Source: Anaerolineae bacterium (GTDB taxonomy: Bacteria; Chloroflexota; Anaerolineae; Anaerolineales; Villigracilaceae). Taken from it: a stretch of DNA of 47,050 bases. Below the pieces are notes generated by a model. It ran no database searches, was not told where the DNA came from, and saw nothing but the letters and a program-made list of their open reading frames with translations. Within the stretch, counting starts at the first letter, position 1, and each line of letters opens with the position of its first letter. The DNA is taken from the NCBI GenBank assembly GCA_018648605.1, contig JABGQU010000006.1, positions 1 to 47,050 of the forward strand. Reading direction: 5' to 3'. The translations under genes and the position numbers were made by a program. Below, in pieces: positions 24,813 through 33,178 of this stretch.

Positions 24813-25976
24813 ATGAGTAAACAATTTCAAGGAAGGTCGCGGGTGTGGTTGACAACAGGTTTACTGTTGCTAGGAATTATGATCGCCACCGCCGCTACCT
24901 TAAGACAAACCAATCTGGTAGGTGCAAGCCCCGCCTCTTCGGCCACACTCTCTAATGACGAGTGTATGGCATGTCATGGAGAGTCCGGGATGACCCTGAC
25001 CCTCGAAAGCGAAGAAATATTGTGGTTATCTATTGATGCAAATAAATTTACCAATTCAGTACATAACCTTGAAGAAGTTGCATGTGTTGATTGCCATACA
25101 GATATTACGGCATTCCCCCATCCAGAACGTTCTGCACATAGCCTAAGAGAGCTTTCTCTTGAGCTATACACTTCTTGCAAAGAATGCCATTCTGAGCAAT
25201 ATGATAAAACGCTGGATAGTATGCACGAGCGCACCTTGGCGGGAGGAGATACCAACGCCGCGATTTGCACCGATTGCCATAACCCTCATACACAGGCGCG
25301 GATGACACATCCAGTAACCGGCGAGATCTTACTATTAGAAAAAGTGAAAATCCCCCAAACATGCGCTCGCTGTCATAGCACGATTTACGAAACCTATAAG
25401 CAAAGTGTGCATGGTTATGCCTTAACGAGTAAATACAATCAGGATGTTCCAACCTGTATTGATTGTCATGGTGTTCATAATATTGGCGATCCAAGAACAG
25501 CTTCCTATAGATTGGAATCACCACAAATTTGCGCATCTTGCCATACGGACTCTGACATGATGGATAAATATGGTGTCTCCACAGATGTCGTTGACACTTA
25601 TGTCGCAGATTTTCATGGCGCGACAATTGAGCTTTTTGAGAAGCGTTCTCCAGATCATGACTCCAATAAACCGGTTTGTTACGATTGCCATGGCATTCAT
25701 GACATCAAATCGCCAGATGACCCAGATCATGGCATTGCGCTAAAAGAGAACTTGCTTATTACGTGTCAGCGTTGTCATCCAGAAGCGGATGCTAATTTCC
25801 CCGATTCATGGATGAGCCATTACGTGCCTGATGCCGAACATTACCCAATTGTCTTCTATGTTGATTGGTTCTATAAGATCCTTATCCCTGTCGTTATAGG
25901 TGGCATGCTGCTCTTCGTAATTAGTGATATCGTGCGCCGCATAATTGATAAAAGAAAAGGAGCGTCACACTCATGA
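24813..25976 (+). CDS. Nonahaem c-type cytochrome with C-terminal membrane anchor
   Basis: 387 aa. An N-terminal signal anchor (residues 12-30), then nine CxxCH motifs (CMACH, CVDCH, CKECH, CTDCH, CARCH, CIDCH, CASCH, CYDCH, CQRCH) with many extra His as likely axial ligands, and a C-terminal membrane helix (about 350-372) with a positive tail. It would face outside the cytoplasm. CAGGAG lies before ATG 24813. It overlaps the cytochrome b-c gene by four bases (ATGA), so the two probably form a quinol-linked complex, by analogy with multihaem/cytochrome b pairs of metal- and sulfur-respiring bacteria. Confidence 0.92.
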   Translation: MSKQFQGRSRVWLTTGLLLLGIMIATAATLRQTNLVGASPASSATLSNDECMACHGESGMTLTLESEEILWLSIDANKFTNSVHNLEEVACVDCHTDITAFPHPERSAHSLRELSLELYTSCKECHSEQYDKTLDSMHERTLAGGDTNAAICTDCHNPHTQARMTHPVTGEILLLEKVKIPQTCARCHSTIYETYKQSVHGYALTSKYNQDVPTCIDCHGVHNIGDPRTASYRLESPQICASCHTDSDMMDKYGVSTDVVDTYVADFHGATIELFEKRSPDHDSNKPVCYDCHGIHDIKSPDDPDHGIALKENLLITCQRCHPEADANFPDSWMSHYVPDAEHYPIVFYVDWFYKILIPVVIGGMLLFVISDIVRRIIDKRKGASHS

Positions 25977-27139
25977 GCAAGACGCCTCGCACCTACCCCC
26001 GTTTTGAACTAGCTCGACGAATTGAGCACCTGATCATGCTATTGTCCTTTGGGACATTAGGCATAACAGGTTTGCCCCAAAAATATCCATCAAGCGGAAT
26101 TTCGCATTTTATTGTGAACTTATTTGGTGGCATTGAAGGTACTCGAAGCATTCATCATATTGCAGCAACCGTAATGATGGTTGGCACCATATATCACCTG
26201 CTTGTTTTTGGATATAAATTCTATGTGAAACGTACCCGTTTAGGGATGCTTCCCGCCCTTCAAGATGTTCGCGATGGTTTGCAAGCAACCTTGTATAACC
26301 TTGGCTTCGCCAAAAAACGACCGCAGATGGGACGCTATACTTTTGAAGAAAAGCTGGAGTACTGGGCCTTTGTTTGGGGAACTGTCATAATGGGTTTAAC
26401 AGGGTTCATGATGTGGAATCCAATCACGACCTCAGGCATCCTTCCCGGCGAGTTCATCCCTGCAGCAAAAGCAGCCCATGGCTTAGAAGCAGTTTTGGCA
26501 GTTTTAGCTATTTTAATTTGGCACTTCTATGGTGTTCATTTCAAAATATTTAACAAAGCCATGTGGACAGGCTCGATGACCGAGGAAGAAATGCTGCATG
26601 AGCATCCCCTGGAATTGGCCGATATCAAAGCAGGCGTTGCTGATCGACCTGTCGACCCGATAATATTGAAAAAACGGCAGCGGGTTTACTTCCCAGTTGC
26701 AGCCATTTTGACAACTATAATGTTGGCTGGTGTTTTCGGTTTCGTCAACTCTGAAAATACCGCAATCACAACATTACCTGTTTCTGTAGAACGTGCAGGA
26801 ATTGGCTATGACCCACAGACCCCCACACCCTTTCCAACCCTTGCCCCGACACCTACTCCTCAGCCAATGGAAGCTGTTGCTGATCTGACCTGGAGCGGGT
26901 ATATTGGCCCAGTACTTCAAGAGAAATGCTCCATGTGTCATGGAGCATTGGGTGGACTTTCATTGGCAAGCTATGCCGATGCAATGACTGGTGGGCAAAG
27001 CGGTGCCATCATATTACCAGGAGACGGCGCAAACAGCTTGCTGGTGACGATCCAAATACCAGGCGATCACCTCGGGCAATTGACTCCCGATGAACTCAGT
27101 CTTGTACAAGAATGGATAGACGCTGGAGCCCCCGAATAA
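25973..27139 (+). CDS. Cytochrome b / cytochrome c fusion membrane protein
   Basis: 388 aa. Residues 1-250 resemble di-haem cytochrome b subunits of the formate dehydrogenase gamma/thiosulfate reductase type: RRIEHLIMLLSFGTLGITGL with the first haem His, IHHIAATVMMVGTIYHLLVFGYKFY, AAHGLEAVLAVLAILIWHFYGVHF. A further helix (about 243-262) leads to a Pro/Thr linker (PTPFPTLAPTPTPQP) and a monohaem domain with CSMCHG near 320. A covalent b-c fusion passes electrons from the quinone pool straight to an outside haem. It overlaps the nonahaem gene and probably partners it. Donor or acceptor role is not decided by sequence. Confidence 0.88.
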   Translation: MSKTPRTYPRFELARRIEHLIMLLSFGTLGITGLPQKYPSSGISHFIVNLFGGIEGTRSIHHIAATVMMVGTIYHLLVFGYKFYVKRTRLGMLPALQDVRDGLQATLYNLGFAKKRPQMGRYTFEEKLEYWAFVWGTVIMGLTGFMMWNPITTSGILPGEFIPAAKAAHGLEAVLAVLAILIWHFYGVHFKIFNKAMWTGSMTEEEMLHEHPLELADIKAGVADRPVDPIILKKRQRVYFPVAAILTTIMLAGVFGFVNSENTAITTLPVSVERAGIGYDPQTPTPFPTLAPTPTPQPMEAVADLTWSGYIGPVLQEKCSMCHGALGGLSLASYADAMTGGQSGAIILPGDGANSLLVTIQIPGDHLGQLTPDELSLVQEWIDAGAPE

Positions 27140-27163
27140 ATAGCAAACGAACAAAAACGAATG

Positions 27164-27192
27164 AAAATGCCGCTCAAAAGAGCGGCATTTTT
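27164..27192. terminator. Bidirectional terminator between convergent cytochrome units
   Basis: AAAATGCCGCTC / GAGCGGCATTTTT, a 12-bp stem with loop AAAA and T-runs on both strands. It serves the plus-strand cytochrome b-c unit and the minus-strand NrfD unit. Confidence 0.9.
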
Positions 27193-27227
27193 GTTGAGAA
27201 TGGAATTTACTTTACTTATTAGAATTT

Positions 27228-28484
27228 TTAAGCCCGTGCTGTTTGGGGCACCTTCACATTGACGGGAACATGCTCCTCCTCGATCATGTCGTGATCGACT
27301 ACATGTAGATAACGGACACCTAACGAGAAGGTAAATAAACCATAGGCGATTACACCTCCTCCAACCATCCACTCGACAAGTGATGGGGTATAGGATGCGT
27401 ATGTGACAGTCGGCTGCCCGGGCAGATATGAAAGCACAATCATCGCGCCAGAGATATTGATATTCCAGCGAAAGGCTATTACGCCACCGACCACCATTAG
27501 CAATGCAGTCATACGCCAGAAGCGATTACTTCGTGTCTTTTTGTTGAGTAGCAAGATCATCGGCACGAATATCCCTATCAATATTTCGCCAAACCAGAAA
27601 TTAAAGGCGAGTGGACCTTTGGTAAGCAATTCTAGGCCTTCTGTTCGCCCAGGTTCGTAAGTGTATGTCATGGAGAGAGTGCTCCAGAAACGCCAATAAA
27701 AGTATCCAACTAGTGCCCAGCCAACAAATTTTGATAGTTTCTCGATCAGTTCATCCTTGACCTTGGCTTTATTTGTTAGCTGGGAAGCCATCATCGAGGC
27801 AAAGAGTGTTATCGAGATGCCACCTAGGATAGCTGAGAGCATAAATAATACTGACATCTCAGGTTTGTACCAGAAGGGGCGGGATTTGAGCACACCATAG
27901 GTAGCTCCGAGCGATGACTGATGCAAGCTGGAGAGAAAAAGCCCCGCTATTGCTAAGTATGGAGCATAATGATGGACACGTGACATCTTGGCTGTCAATT
28001 TGGGATATCGTGTGCGTAACCATTTTAAATTTGCAATAATTGGCATAGATTCGAGAACCAATACAGTGAAATACAAACCTACACACATGGTCACTTCCCA
28101 AAGCAGGGAGTGTGTATTCCAGTATATAAAAGCTTGGTAGAACTTGAAGGGACGGCCAATATCCATGAATAAGCAGAGCATAGCCATACTGTAGCCGATC
28201 AGTCCTACAAAAGTGGCTGTACGTGCAATCGGTTCGTATTCTTTTAGCCCAATTAGATAGACAACGGCACAAAGGGAGAAAGCTCCCGCTGCAAGCGCAA
28301 TGGATGAGAGGTCAATGGCGATCCATAGCCCCCAAGGAACTAAGTCTGTCAAATTGGTGACTGATAGCCCTTTCCACAAAACTATGACTCCGCCAGTAAC
28401 CCCAATAATCAGAAAGATGCTTAGGAAGGCTATCCATGCTATCCAGGGCGTGGGTTTAAAACGAGTGCGTAAATTTGTGATCAT
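27228..28484 (-). CDS. NrfD/PsrC-family quinone-interacting membrane subunit
   Basis: 418 aa with about ten membrane helices. It resembles the NrfD/HybB branch: WKGLSVTNLTDLVPWGLWIAIDLSSIALAAGAF near the start, GRPFKFYQAFIYWNTHSLLWEV, HQSSLGATYGV and RWNINISGAMI at the end. Such proteins exchange electrons between the quinone pool and an FeS partner and bind no haem. The start overlaps the FeS gene stop by four bases. There is no molybdopterin oxidoreductase gene here; the partner is an octahaem cytochrome, so the module may join quinones to c-type haems. Confidence 0.93.
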   Translation of the reverse strand: MITNLRTRFKPTPWIAWIAFLSIFLIIGVTGGVIVLWKGLSVTNLTDLVPWGLWIAIDLSSIALAAGAFSLCAVVYLIGLKEYEPIARTATFVGLIGYSMAMLCLFMDIGRPFKFYQAFIYWNTHSLLWEVTMCVGLYFTVLVLESMPIIANLKWLRTRYPKLTAKMSRVHHYAPYLAIAGLFLSSLHQSSLGATYGVLKSRPFWYKPEMSVLFMLSAILGGISITLFASMMASQLTNKAKVKDELIEKLSKFVGWALVGYFYWRFWSTLSMTYTYEPGRTEGLELLTKGPLAFNFWFGEILIGIFVPMILLLNKKTRSNRFWRMTALLMVVGGVIAFRWNINISGAMIVLSYLPGQPTVTYASYTPSLVEWMVGGGVIAYGLFTFSLGVRYLHVVDHDMIEEEHVPVNVKVPQTARA

Positions 28485-29260
28485 GCTTCTGCCTCCTCGA
28501 AAGCTTCGGGAGTAGCTAATACATAATAGACACGCGGGGCAGTACCTAATTCATCCCGCAAGCGAACGGTTGGACGTGAATTGATGATCTTGCTGACTTT
28601 GGATTCGGGATCATTTAGATCGCCGAAGACCCGTGCTCCGGTGGGGCAAGCAACTACACAGGCGGGCGTTGCGTCCGGGTCTACGCCCGGGGTTAAGCCG
28701 TGTGCCAAACCACGGTCGATACGTTGATAACAAAAGGAACATTTTTCTGGAACGCCACGGGGACGGCGCTCAACTTCTGGCTGCCCCCACTCCGGGACAG
28801 CTGGATTCTCCCCATCGAATTTCTCCCAATTGAATGAACGCGCCTGATAAGGGCAGGCTATTTCACAATATCGGCAGCCAATGCATTTGTCATAATCCAT
28901 CATGACGATACCATCTGAGCGATAGTAAGAAGCGCCTACCATACAGACATCAACACAGGGGGCATGTTCACAATGCATACATGGGCGGGGTAGGAAGGCG
29001 TCTTTATCACCAACTGGTTCGACTTGAATGACTTCGTTCCAGGAGATCTCTGGGGAAATATCGTTGTGGGCGCGGCAGGCAAGAGTGCAGTGTCCACAGC
29101 CTGTGCATTTGGATTGGTCAATAACCATGGCCCACTGCTGTTCTCCAGCTTCGGCTCCAGATGATGCATGTGCTGTTGGGCGCATGACTTGCATGCCAAC
29201 TAACCCGGCGGCACCCGCACCTGCTAATTTAAGGAAATCTCTCCGCTCAAGTTTACTCAT
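28481..29260 (-). CDS. Tat-exported four-cluster 4Fe-4S ferredoxin subunit (NrfC/DmsB-like)
   Basis: 259 aa. The N-terminus has a twin-arginine signal (ERRDFLKLAG) and a hydrophobic stretch, so it is exported folded. Cys groups for four clusters are visible: CTGCGHCTLAC, CMHCEHAPCVDVC, CIGCRYCEIACP and CSFC with CVVACPTGA. This matches NrfC/PsrB/DmsB electron-transfer subunits. It sits between an octahaem cytochrome gene (8-base overlap) and nrfD-like gene (4-base overlap), an arrangement that implies a stable three-subunit complex. Confidence 0.95.
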   Translation of the reverse strand: MSKLERRDFLKLAGAGAAGLVGMQVMRPTAHASSGAEAGEQQWAMVIDQSKCTGCGHCTLACRAHNDISPEISWNEVIQVEPVGDKDAFLPRPCMHCEHAPCVDVCMVGASYYRSDGIVMMDYDKCIGCRYCEIACPYQARSFNWEKFDGENPAVPEWGQPEVERRPRGVPEKCSFCYQRIDRGLAHGLTPGVDPDATPACVVACPTGARVFGDLNDPESKVSKIINSRPTVRLRDELGTAPRVYYVLATPEAFEEAEA

Positions 29261-30194
29261 CTTTATGACTCACTTTCTTGTTTAGTTTGCGGTATTTTTC
29301 ATCAAGCCAAGGAGCGAGAACTGTGCCTGCGGCCAGCCCGATCAATCCTGCCAAGCCGGCAAAGCCAAGTGGGCTAACTGGAACAGGTTCAGATGTTACA
29401 ACGACTGAGCTGTTTTGCACTTCAGGATGTTTTGGTGTAGTTATTGCGGTTTCTTCGTTACTGTGAATTTGGTCAGCATGACAGGTGTTGCATGATGCTA
29501 ATGTTGCCTGAAAACTGTGATCTTGAATGGTATGTGCAGGTGTATCTATTTCTACTACTGTGAGGTGGCAGTCGCTGCAAGAGACATTACTCTGTCCATG
29601 AATGGTGTGTGTGTGATCTTGAGAGTATTCTGTATGGCATTTTTGGCAGAGTTGTGATGCTTTATCAACATCATCGCCTTTTGTTGGGTCTACTGATTTC
29701 AGCGTTGCCTGATGTGGGTCATGGCAATTGATGCATGTCATATCACGTTGATAGTGGGCGCTGATTTCCCAGTTTTCCCAACCAAAACGCATATCGCTGT
29801 GGCAGGTACCACAGAGAACTGGTGAACGATTTATTGGTGTTGGGTTCGTAGGATGATCTTCTGGAATTGGACCATGGCAAGCTTCGCAAGCGATGCCATC
29901 TTGCTCCCATGTGCCGGTGGCGGGGTCGTAGCCGGTGGTATGGCATACCAAGCATGCTCCTGGTTTCCCTTGTGCTTCCCATGCTTCATTGAATATCGGG
30001 TCAGCTGTTGCCTGACCATGAGGGCCGCTTTGCCAACTTTCCATAAAGTCTGCATGGCAAACTTCGCATCCTATTTCACCTTCAGTTAGTGGAGGAGATA
30101 CCAAAGGTGATGCGTCAGCGGCTATGAGTGTTACGCCTGCAAATACCAAGGCGACCATTAGGGCTATGATTAGGCGTTCGGGGTATGAGAACAT
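29253..30194 (-). CDS. Octahaem c-type cytochrome, membrane-anchored
   Basis: 313 aa. A signal anchor at residues 8-26, eight CxxCH motifs (CEVCH, CLVCH, CEACH, CGTCH, CINCH, CQKCH, CSDCH, CNTCH), then a C-terminal helix (PLGFAGLAGLIGLAAGTVLAP) and a Lys-rich tail. The spacing resembles cytochrome c554/NrfB-like electron carriers more than catalytic octahaem enzymes; no CxxCK site is seen. It is the upstream partner of the FeS-NrfD pair. Electrons could flow quinol to NrfD to FeS to octahaem, or the reverse. Confidence 0.92.
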   Translation of the reverse strand: MFSYPERLIIALMVALVFAGVTLIAADASPLVSPPLTEGEIGCEVCHADFMESWQSGPHGQATADPIFNEAWEAQGKPGACLVCHTTGYDPATGTWEQDGIACEACHGPIPEDHPTNPTPINRSPVLCGTCHSDMRFGWENWEISAHYQRDMTCINCHDPHQATLKSVDPTKGDDVDKASQLCQKCHTEYSQDHTHTIHGQSNVSCSDCHLTVVEIDTPAHTIQDHSFQATLASCNTCHADQIHSNEETAITTPKHPEVQNSSVVVTSEPVPVSPLGFAGLAGLIGLAAGTVLAPWLDEKYRKLNKKVSHKDE

Positions 30195-30220
30195 ATTTGT
30201 ACTCCTCTAAAAACAACTTT

Positions 30221-30562
30221 CTAAATTCGAACAGGTGTTGGGACGTTAAAAAAATAACCACATGATAAGCATTCATCTTTTAGGAGACCACCATTGGTTT
30301 GACGAAATACTTGCCAGCAAGGTTCTGATCGATCTGCCGCAGAGCAATTTGCCCTCTGCTCTGGTGAACATTTCTTCACATCGTAGCAACGTGAGCTTGT
30401 AAATACAGTTGTTGCTGGAATTATTTGTGCTTCAGCTTCTGCTTGCCAGCGAGCATCCAATTTGCGTAAGGCGTAAATAATTCCGATTGTCATAACGATA
30501 GGAATAAGAAAGCGTATTCCTATCGTTGTGGCAATGGTGGTGAGTGCTTCTAGCCATTTCAT
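30221..30562 (-). CDS. Small membrane protein with Cys-rich CW-type domain
   Basis: 113 aa from ATG 30562, chosen for AAGGAGAG seven bases upstream; a longer frame to 30616 would run into the upstream small gene. One membrane helix (IRFLIPIVMTIGIIYAL), a charged stretch, then six Cys and two-residue CW-like features (RCYDVKKCSPEQRANC, PCWQVF, CLSCGYFF) that could bind metal. The domain resembles Cys-rich CW modules seen beside redox genes. It is 26 bases before the octahaem gene and probably cotranscribed. Assembly factor or small subunit are possible roles. Confidence 0.8.
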   Translation of the reverse strand: MKWLEALTTIATTIGIRFLIPIVMTIGIIYALRKLDARWQAEAEAQIIPATTVFTSSRCYDVKKCSPEQRANCSAADRSEPCWQVFRQTNGGLLKDECLSCGYFFNVPTPVRI

Positions 30563-30572
30563 GGCTCTCTCC

Positions 30573-30689
30573 TTAGAATGTGTGCGTGCGTTGTTGGCGA
30601 TGTACCTTTTCTCCAATGAGCAAAATCAAGGAGAAGGGGATAAGAATTCGTACTGCAAATAGAGTTAGGATACTGAGCAGGGTGTTCAT
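30573..30689 (-). CDS. 38-residue single-helix membrane protein
   Basis: A short gene below usual size cut-offs. ATG 30689 follows AAAGGAAC by a normal spacing, and TAA at 30573 is 10 bases before the next gene's start at 30562. It encodes one hydrophobic helix with the pattern VRILIPFSLILLIG and a basic tail. The helix resembles that of the following gene (IRFLIPIVMTIGII): both share [IV]R.LIP followed by aliphatic residues, which supports a real, related gene. It heads the octahaem-FeS-NrfD operon. Confidence 0.65.
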   Translation of the reverse strand: MNTLLSILTLFAVRILIPFSLILLIGEKVHRQQRTHTF

Positions 30690-30994
30690 GAGTTGTTCCT
30701 TTCAGCATCTGGGGATGCTAATCATTTTGTTTGTCACCCTTATCCTACAGGAGAGCTATATGGAAAGTAAATTCGGAGAATCACCGATCTTATTTATGAA
30801 GAATCCCTCAAGTAAAACTATGATATGTGGGTGATTTGCGGGAATATTTCATTTTTCATGGGGTAGTTCACCCATGTTGTTGTGGATAATTGCTGAATTA
30901 GCTCATTTTTCCCCAATCCTATTAAAAACCTATCGTTAAACAAAAAACGAACGCATTCGCGTCCATTTTCTTTTTAGGGTCTATTTGTTGTGAT
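30690..30994. other. Intergenic region between small-protein operon and response regulator
   Basis: 305 bases with no convincing gene. An inverted pair TGGGTGA (30828-30834) and TCACCCA (30868-30874) lies in the middle and may be an operator. I could not pick a clear -35/-10 pair for the minus-strand operon that starts at 30689. The terminator at its right end is listed separately. Confidence 0.5.
30944..30974 (-). terminator. Weak terminator of the response-regulator gene
   Basis: On the minus strand ACGCGAATGCGT (short stem, A/T loop) is followed by TCGTTTTTTGTTT. The stem is only four to five pairs, so confidence is moderate. Confidence 0.45.
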
Positions 30995-31645
30995 TTACGG
31001 TTTTATGATCCCCTTACGAATTGCGTAACGTACCAACTCAGTACGGGAGTGAAGATTGAGTTTGCGCATGATATTTTCACGATGTCGTGCAACTGTTTTT
31101 GGGCTAATATTTAGTTCTAGCGCTATTTGATTATTGGAAGTGCCTTCTGCGAGCCAGGTTAGCACCTCCTGTTCGCGATCAGTGATGCTTGATAAGCTGC
31201 CGCTTTGTTCTTGGGAATGATCTTGAATTAGATAGTCTCGCACGAGCAATTTTGCCATAGAGGGGAAGAGATATACCTCGCCAGCAGCAGCCTCACGAAT
31301 TGCAGTGAGTAATTCTTCAGGGGCAGCGCGTTTAGGAACATAACCTGATGCGCCTGCCTCCAGCATCTTGAAAAAATATTCCTCATCTTCATGAATGGTG
31401 AGGGCGACAATTGCAATATTAGGAGAATGTTTTTTTATTTCACGGGTGGCATCAATTCCAGACATGTCAGGCAAACCAATGTCCATTAGGATGACGTCTA
31501 GAGTAAATTCTCTTGCGGCTGCTAGAGCTTCTTTGGCGGTGCTGGCTTCTGCAACAATCTCAATATCACTAGAACCCTCCAGAAGCATTCGTAGACCCGT
31601 GCGCACAACCATGTGATCATCAACCAGAAGAAGGCGAATTGTCAT
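30995..31645 (-). CDS. NarL/LuxR-family response regulator
   Basis: 216 aa. The receiver has DDHMVVRTGL, phospho-acceptor Asp in VILMDIGLPDMSG near 54, and Lys in GYVPKRA. The C-terminal LuxR helix-turn-helix is complete (ITDREQEVLTWLAEGTSNNQIALELNISPKTV..H). Its start overlaps the histidine kinase gene by 26 bases, so they are a cognate pair. Location among respiratory genes suggests redox or electron-acceptor control, as with NarXL. Confidence 0.95.
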   Translation of the reverse strand: MTIRLLLVDDHMVVRTGLRMLLEGSSDIEIVAEASTAKEALAAAREFTLDVILMDIGLPDMSGIDATREIKKHSPNIAIVALTIHEDEEYFFKMLEAGASGYVPKRAAPEELLTAIREAAAGEVYLFPSMAKLLVRDYLIQDHSQEQSGSLSSITDREQEVLTWLAEGTSNNQIALELNISPKTVARHRENIMRKLNLHSRTELVRYAIRKGIIKP

Positions 31646-33119
31646 TTTTTTTCTTTCCTGAAGTATGTGTTGGGCAATAAGGGATAACGGATTCTATTTG
31701 TGTTCCACCACCCAAGGTTGAGTTTACCAAGAATTGACCGCCTAATAAAGTTGTTCGTTCTTGCATGCCAAGTAGACCCCAAGTGGTTTGTTCCTGTGGA
31801 TGTTTGAGATCAAAACCATGGCCGTTATCTTTGATTTCCAAGCGCATTACCTCAGGCTCAAAAATTAAGCGAATTGTGGTATACGCAGCATCTGCATGTT
31901 TAATAACATTTGTGATCGCTTCTTGAAAAATACGGAACATAACGGTCATAAACTCAGGACAAATTTCTTGTTCTTCCCCAATAAGCTCAAAGTCAAAATC
32001 ACAGTCAGTGCGTTCCTGAGCTTGCCCAAGATACCAGCGAATAGTGGCTGGTAATCCCAAATCATCAAGGTGGGATGGACGTAAATCAGAAATTACGCGT
32101 TGTAGTTCATTGAGCGAATTTGCAATCATCCTTTCCAATTGCATTAGCGTTTTTTCTGATTGTCTCACCGTATGTTGCTGACTGATGGACGTTGATAGTC
32201 CACGTAATCCTAATCCGATTGCCGTAAGGGATTGCCCTGTTTCGTCGTGGAGGTCGCGTGCAATTCTTTGTCGTTCAGCTTCTTGGGCTTCGATTACACG
32301 TCGGTAGAGTTCACTTTTTAGTGCTTCTCGTTGTTGTGAAGCACGTAGACGTTCAGCTTGCAGTTCGGCCATTTTTTGATCTGCTTCAACTTGGAAGGAG
32401 CGCAAGAAACGTACGATAAAAATAGCGGCTCCGACCGCGGTCAATGCTCGGAAGAGTTGAACAGGAAACCCGAAAATATCCAGGAATAAATCTTGATTTA
32501 GGATATGTGATGGTGGTAATGTGCTAGCATGTACAAAAAGCTGCCCTGCTAATCCATACCAACTAAAGGCTATTGCTGCCCAAAGCGCATCTCGTCCAAA
32601 CTGTACCAATCCGGTTTTTCGGAAGATACGTTGCTGGACAATTAAACCGGATGCTGCCAATATTGCAGCTGGGATTGCTAATGTATATCGTGTCCATACA
32701 TCAGCTGCTACCCACATTTCGTTTGGGGATAAGCTCCCACGCAATGTTAGTAGTCCAAATGTCCATACAGCCTCTAATCCGAGTGGAATGAGTAAAATAT
32801 ACCGTTGCGATTGTTTCGTGGTTGCTAATAAATAACTACCGAAAGCTGCCAAGGATATGAAGGAAACAGCCAGTATTGCTATTCTTCCGATAGCCATGAA
32901 GGGAAGTTCTGCTAGCGCGAGTGAATTATCCGCGAATTGGAACATTTCCAGCCATTCATGTGCGCCGTGTAAAAGACCGAATCCCGCCAATGGACGGAGG
33001 GCTTTTCTAAGGCGTGGGTCAGGTGCTTGCCCTCCTTCAATTGCGACCAATAGTCCCATGCTGTAGAAAGCTAATCCATATAAAAAATAGATCGTAACAA
33101 AATAAGAAGTTTCTAACAT
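31620..33119 (-). CDS. Sensor histidine kinase (NarX/DesK-type) with polytopic N-terminus
   Basis: 499 aa. Residues 1-240 contain about seven membrane helices (MLETSYFVTIYFLYGLAFYSMGLL onward) and no recognisable periplasmic sensor loop. A coiled segment (245-275) leads to the HisKA_3 dimer domain with the phospho-His in ARDLHDETGQSL near 290, then an HATPase with VMFRIFQEAITNVIKHADA (N box), IKDNGHGFD (G1) and GLLGMQERTTLLGG (G2). It partners the overlapping NarL-type regulator. The signal may be sensed in the membrane, for example the quinone state, but this is inference. Confidence 0.93.
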   Translation of the reverse strand: MLETSYFVTIYFLYGLAFYSMGLLVAIEGGQAPDPRLRKALRPLAGFGLLHGAHEWLEMFQFADNSLALAELPFMAIGRIAILAVSFISLAAFGSYLLATTKQSQRYILLIPLGLEAVWTFGLLTLRGSLSPNEMWVAADVWTRYTLAIPAAILAASGLIVQQRIFRKTGLVQFGRDALWAAIAFSWYGLAGQLFVHASTLPPSHILNQDLFLDIFGFPVQLFRALTAVGAAIFIVRFLRSFQVEADQKMAELQAERLRASQQREALKSELYRRVIEAQEAERQRIARDLHDETGQSLTAIGLGLRGLSTSISQQHTVRQSEKTLMQLERMIANSLNELQRVISDLRPSHLDDLGLPATIRWYLGQAQERTDCDFDFELIGEEQEICPEFMTVMFRIFQEAITNVIKHADAAYTTIRLIFEPEVMRLEIKDNGHGFDLKHPQEQTTWGLLGMQERTTLLGGQFLVNSTLGGGTQIESVIPYCPTHTSGKKKNDNSPSSG

Positions 33120-33178
33120 GTTTTTAGCACCAGAATCTGTGGCTTAAGAAATTGTGATTAAAGCCTCATAAAGTATTT

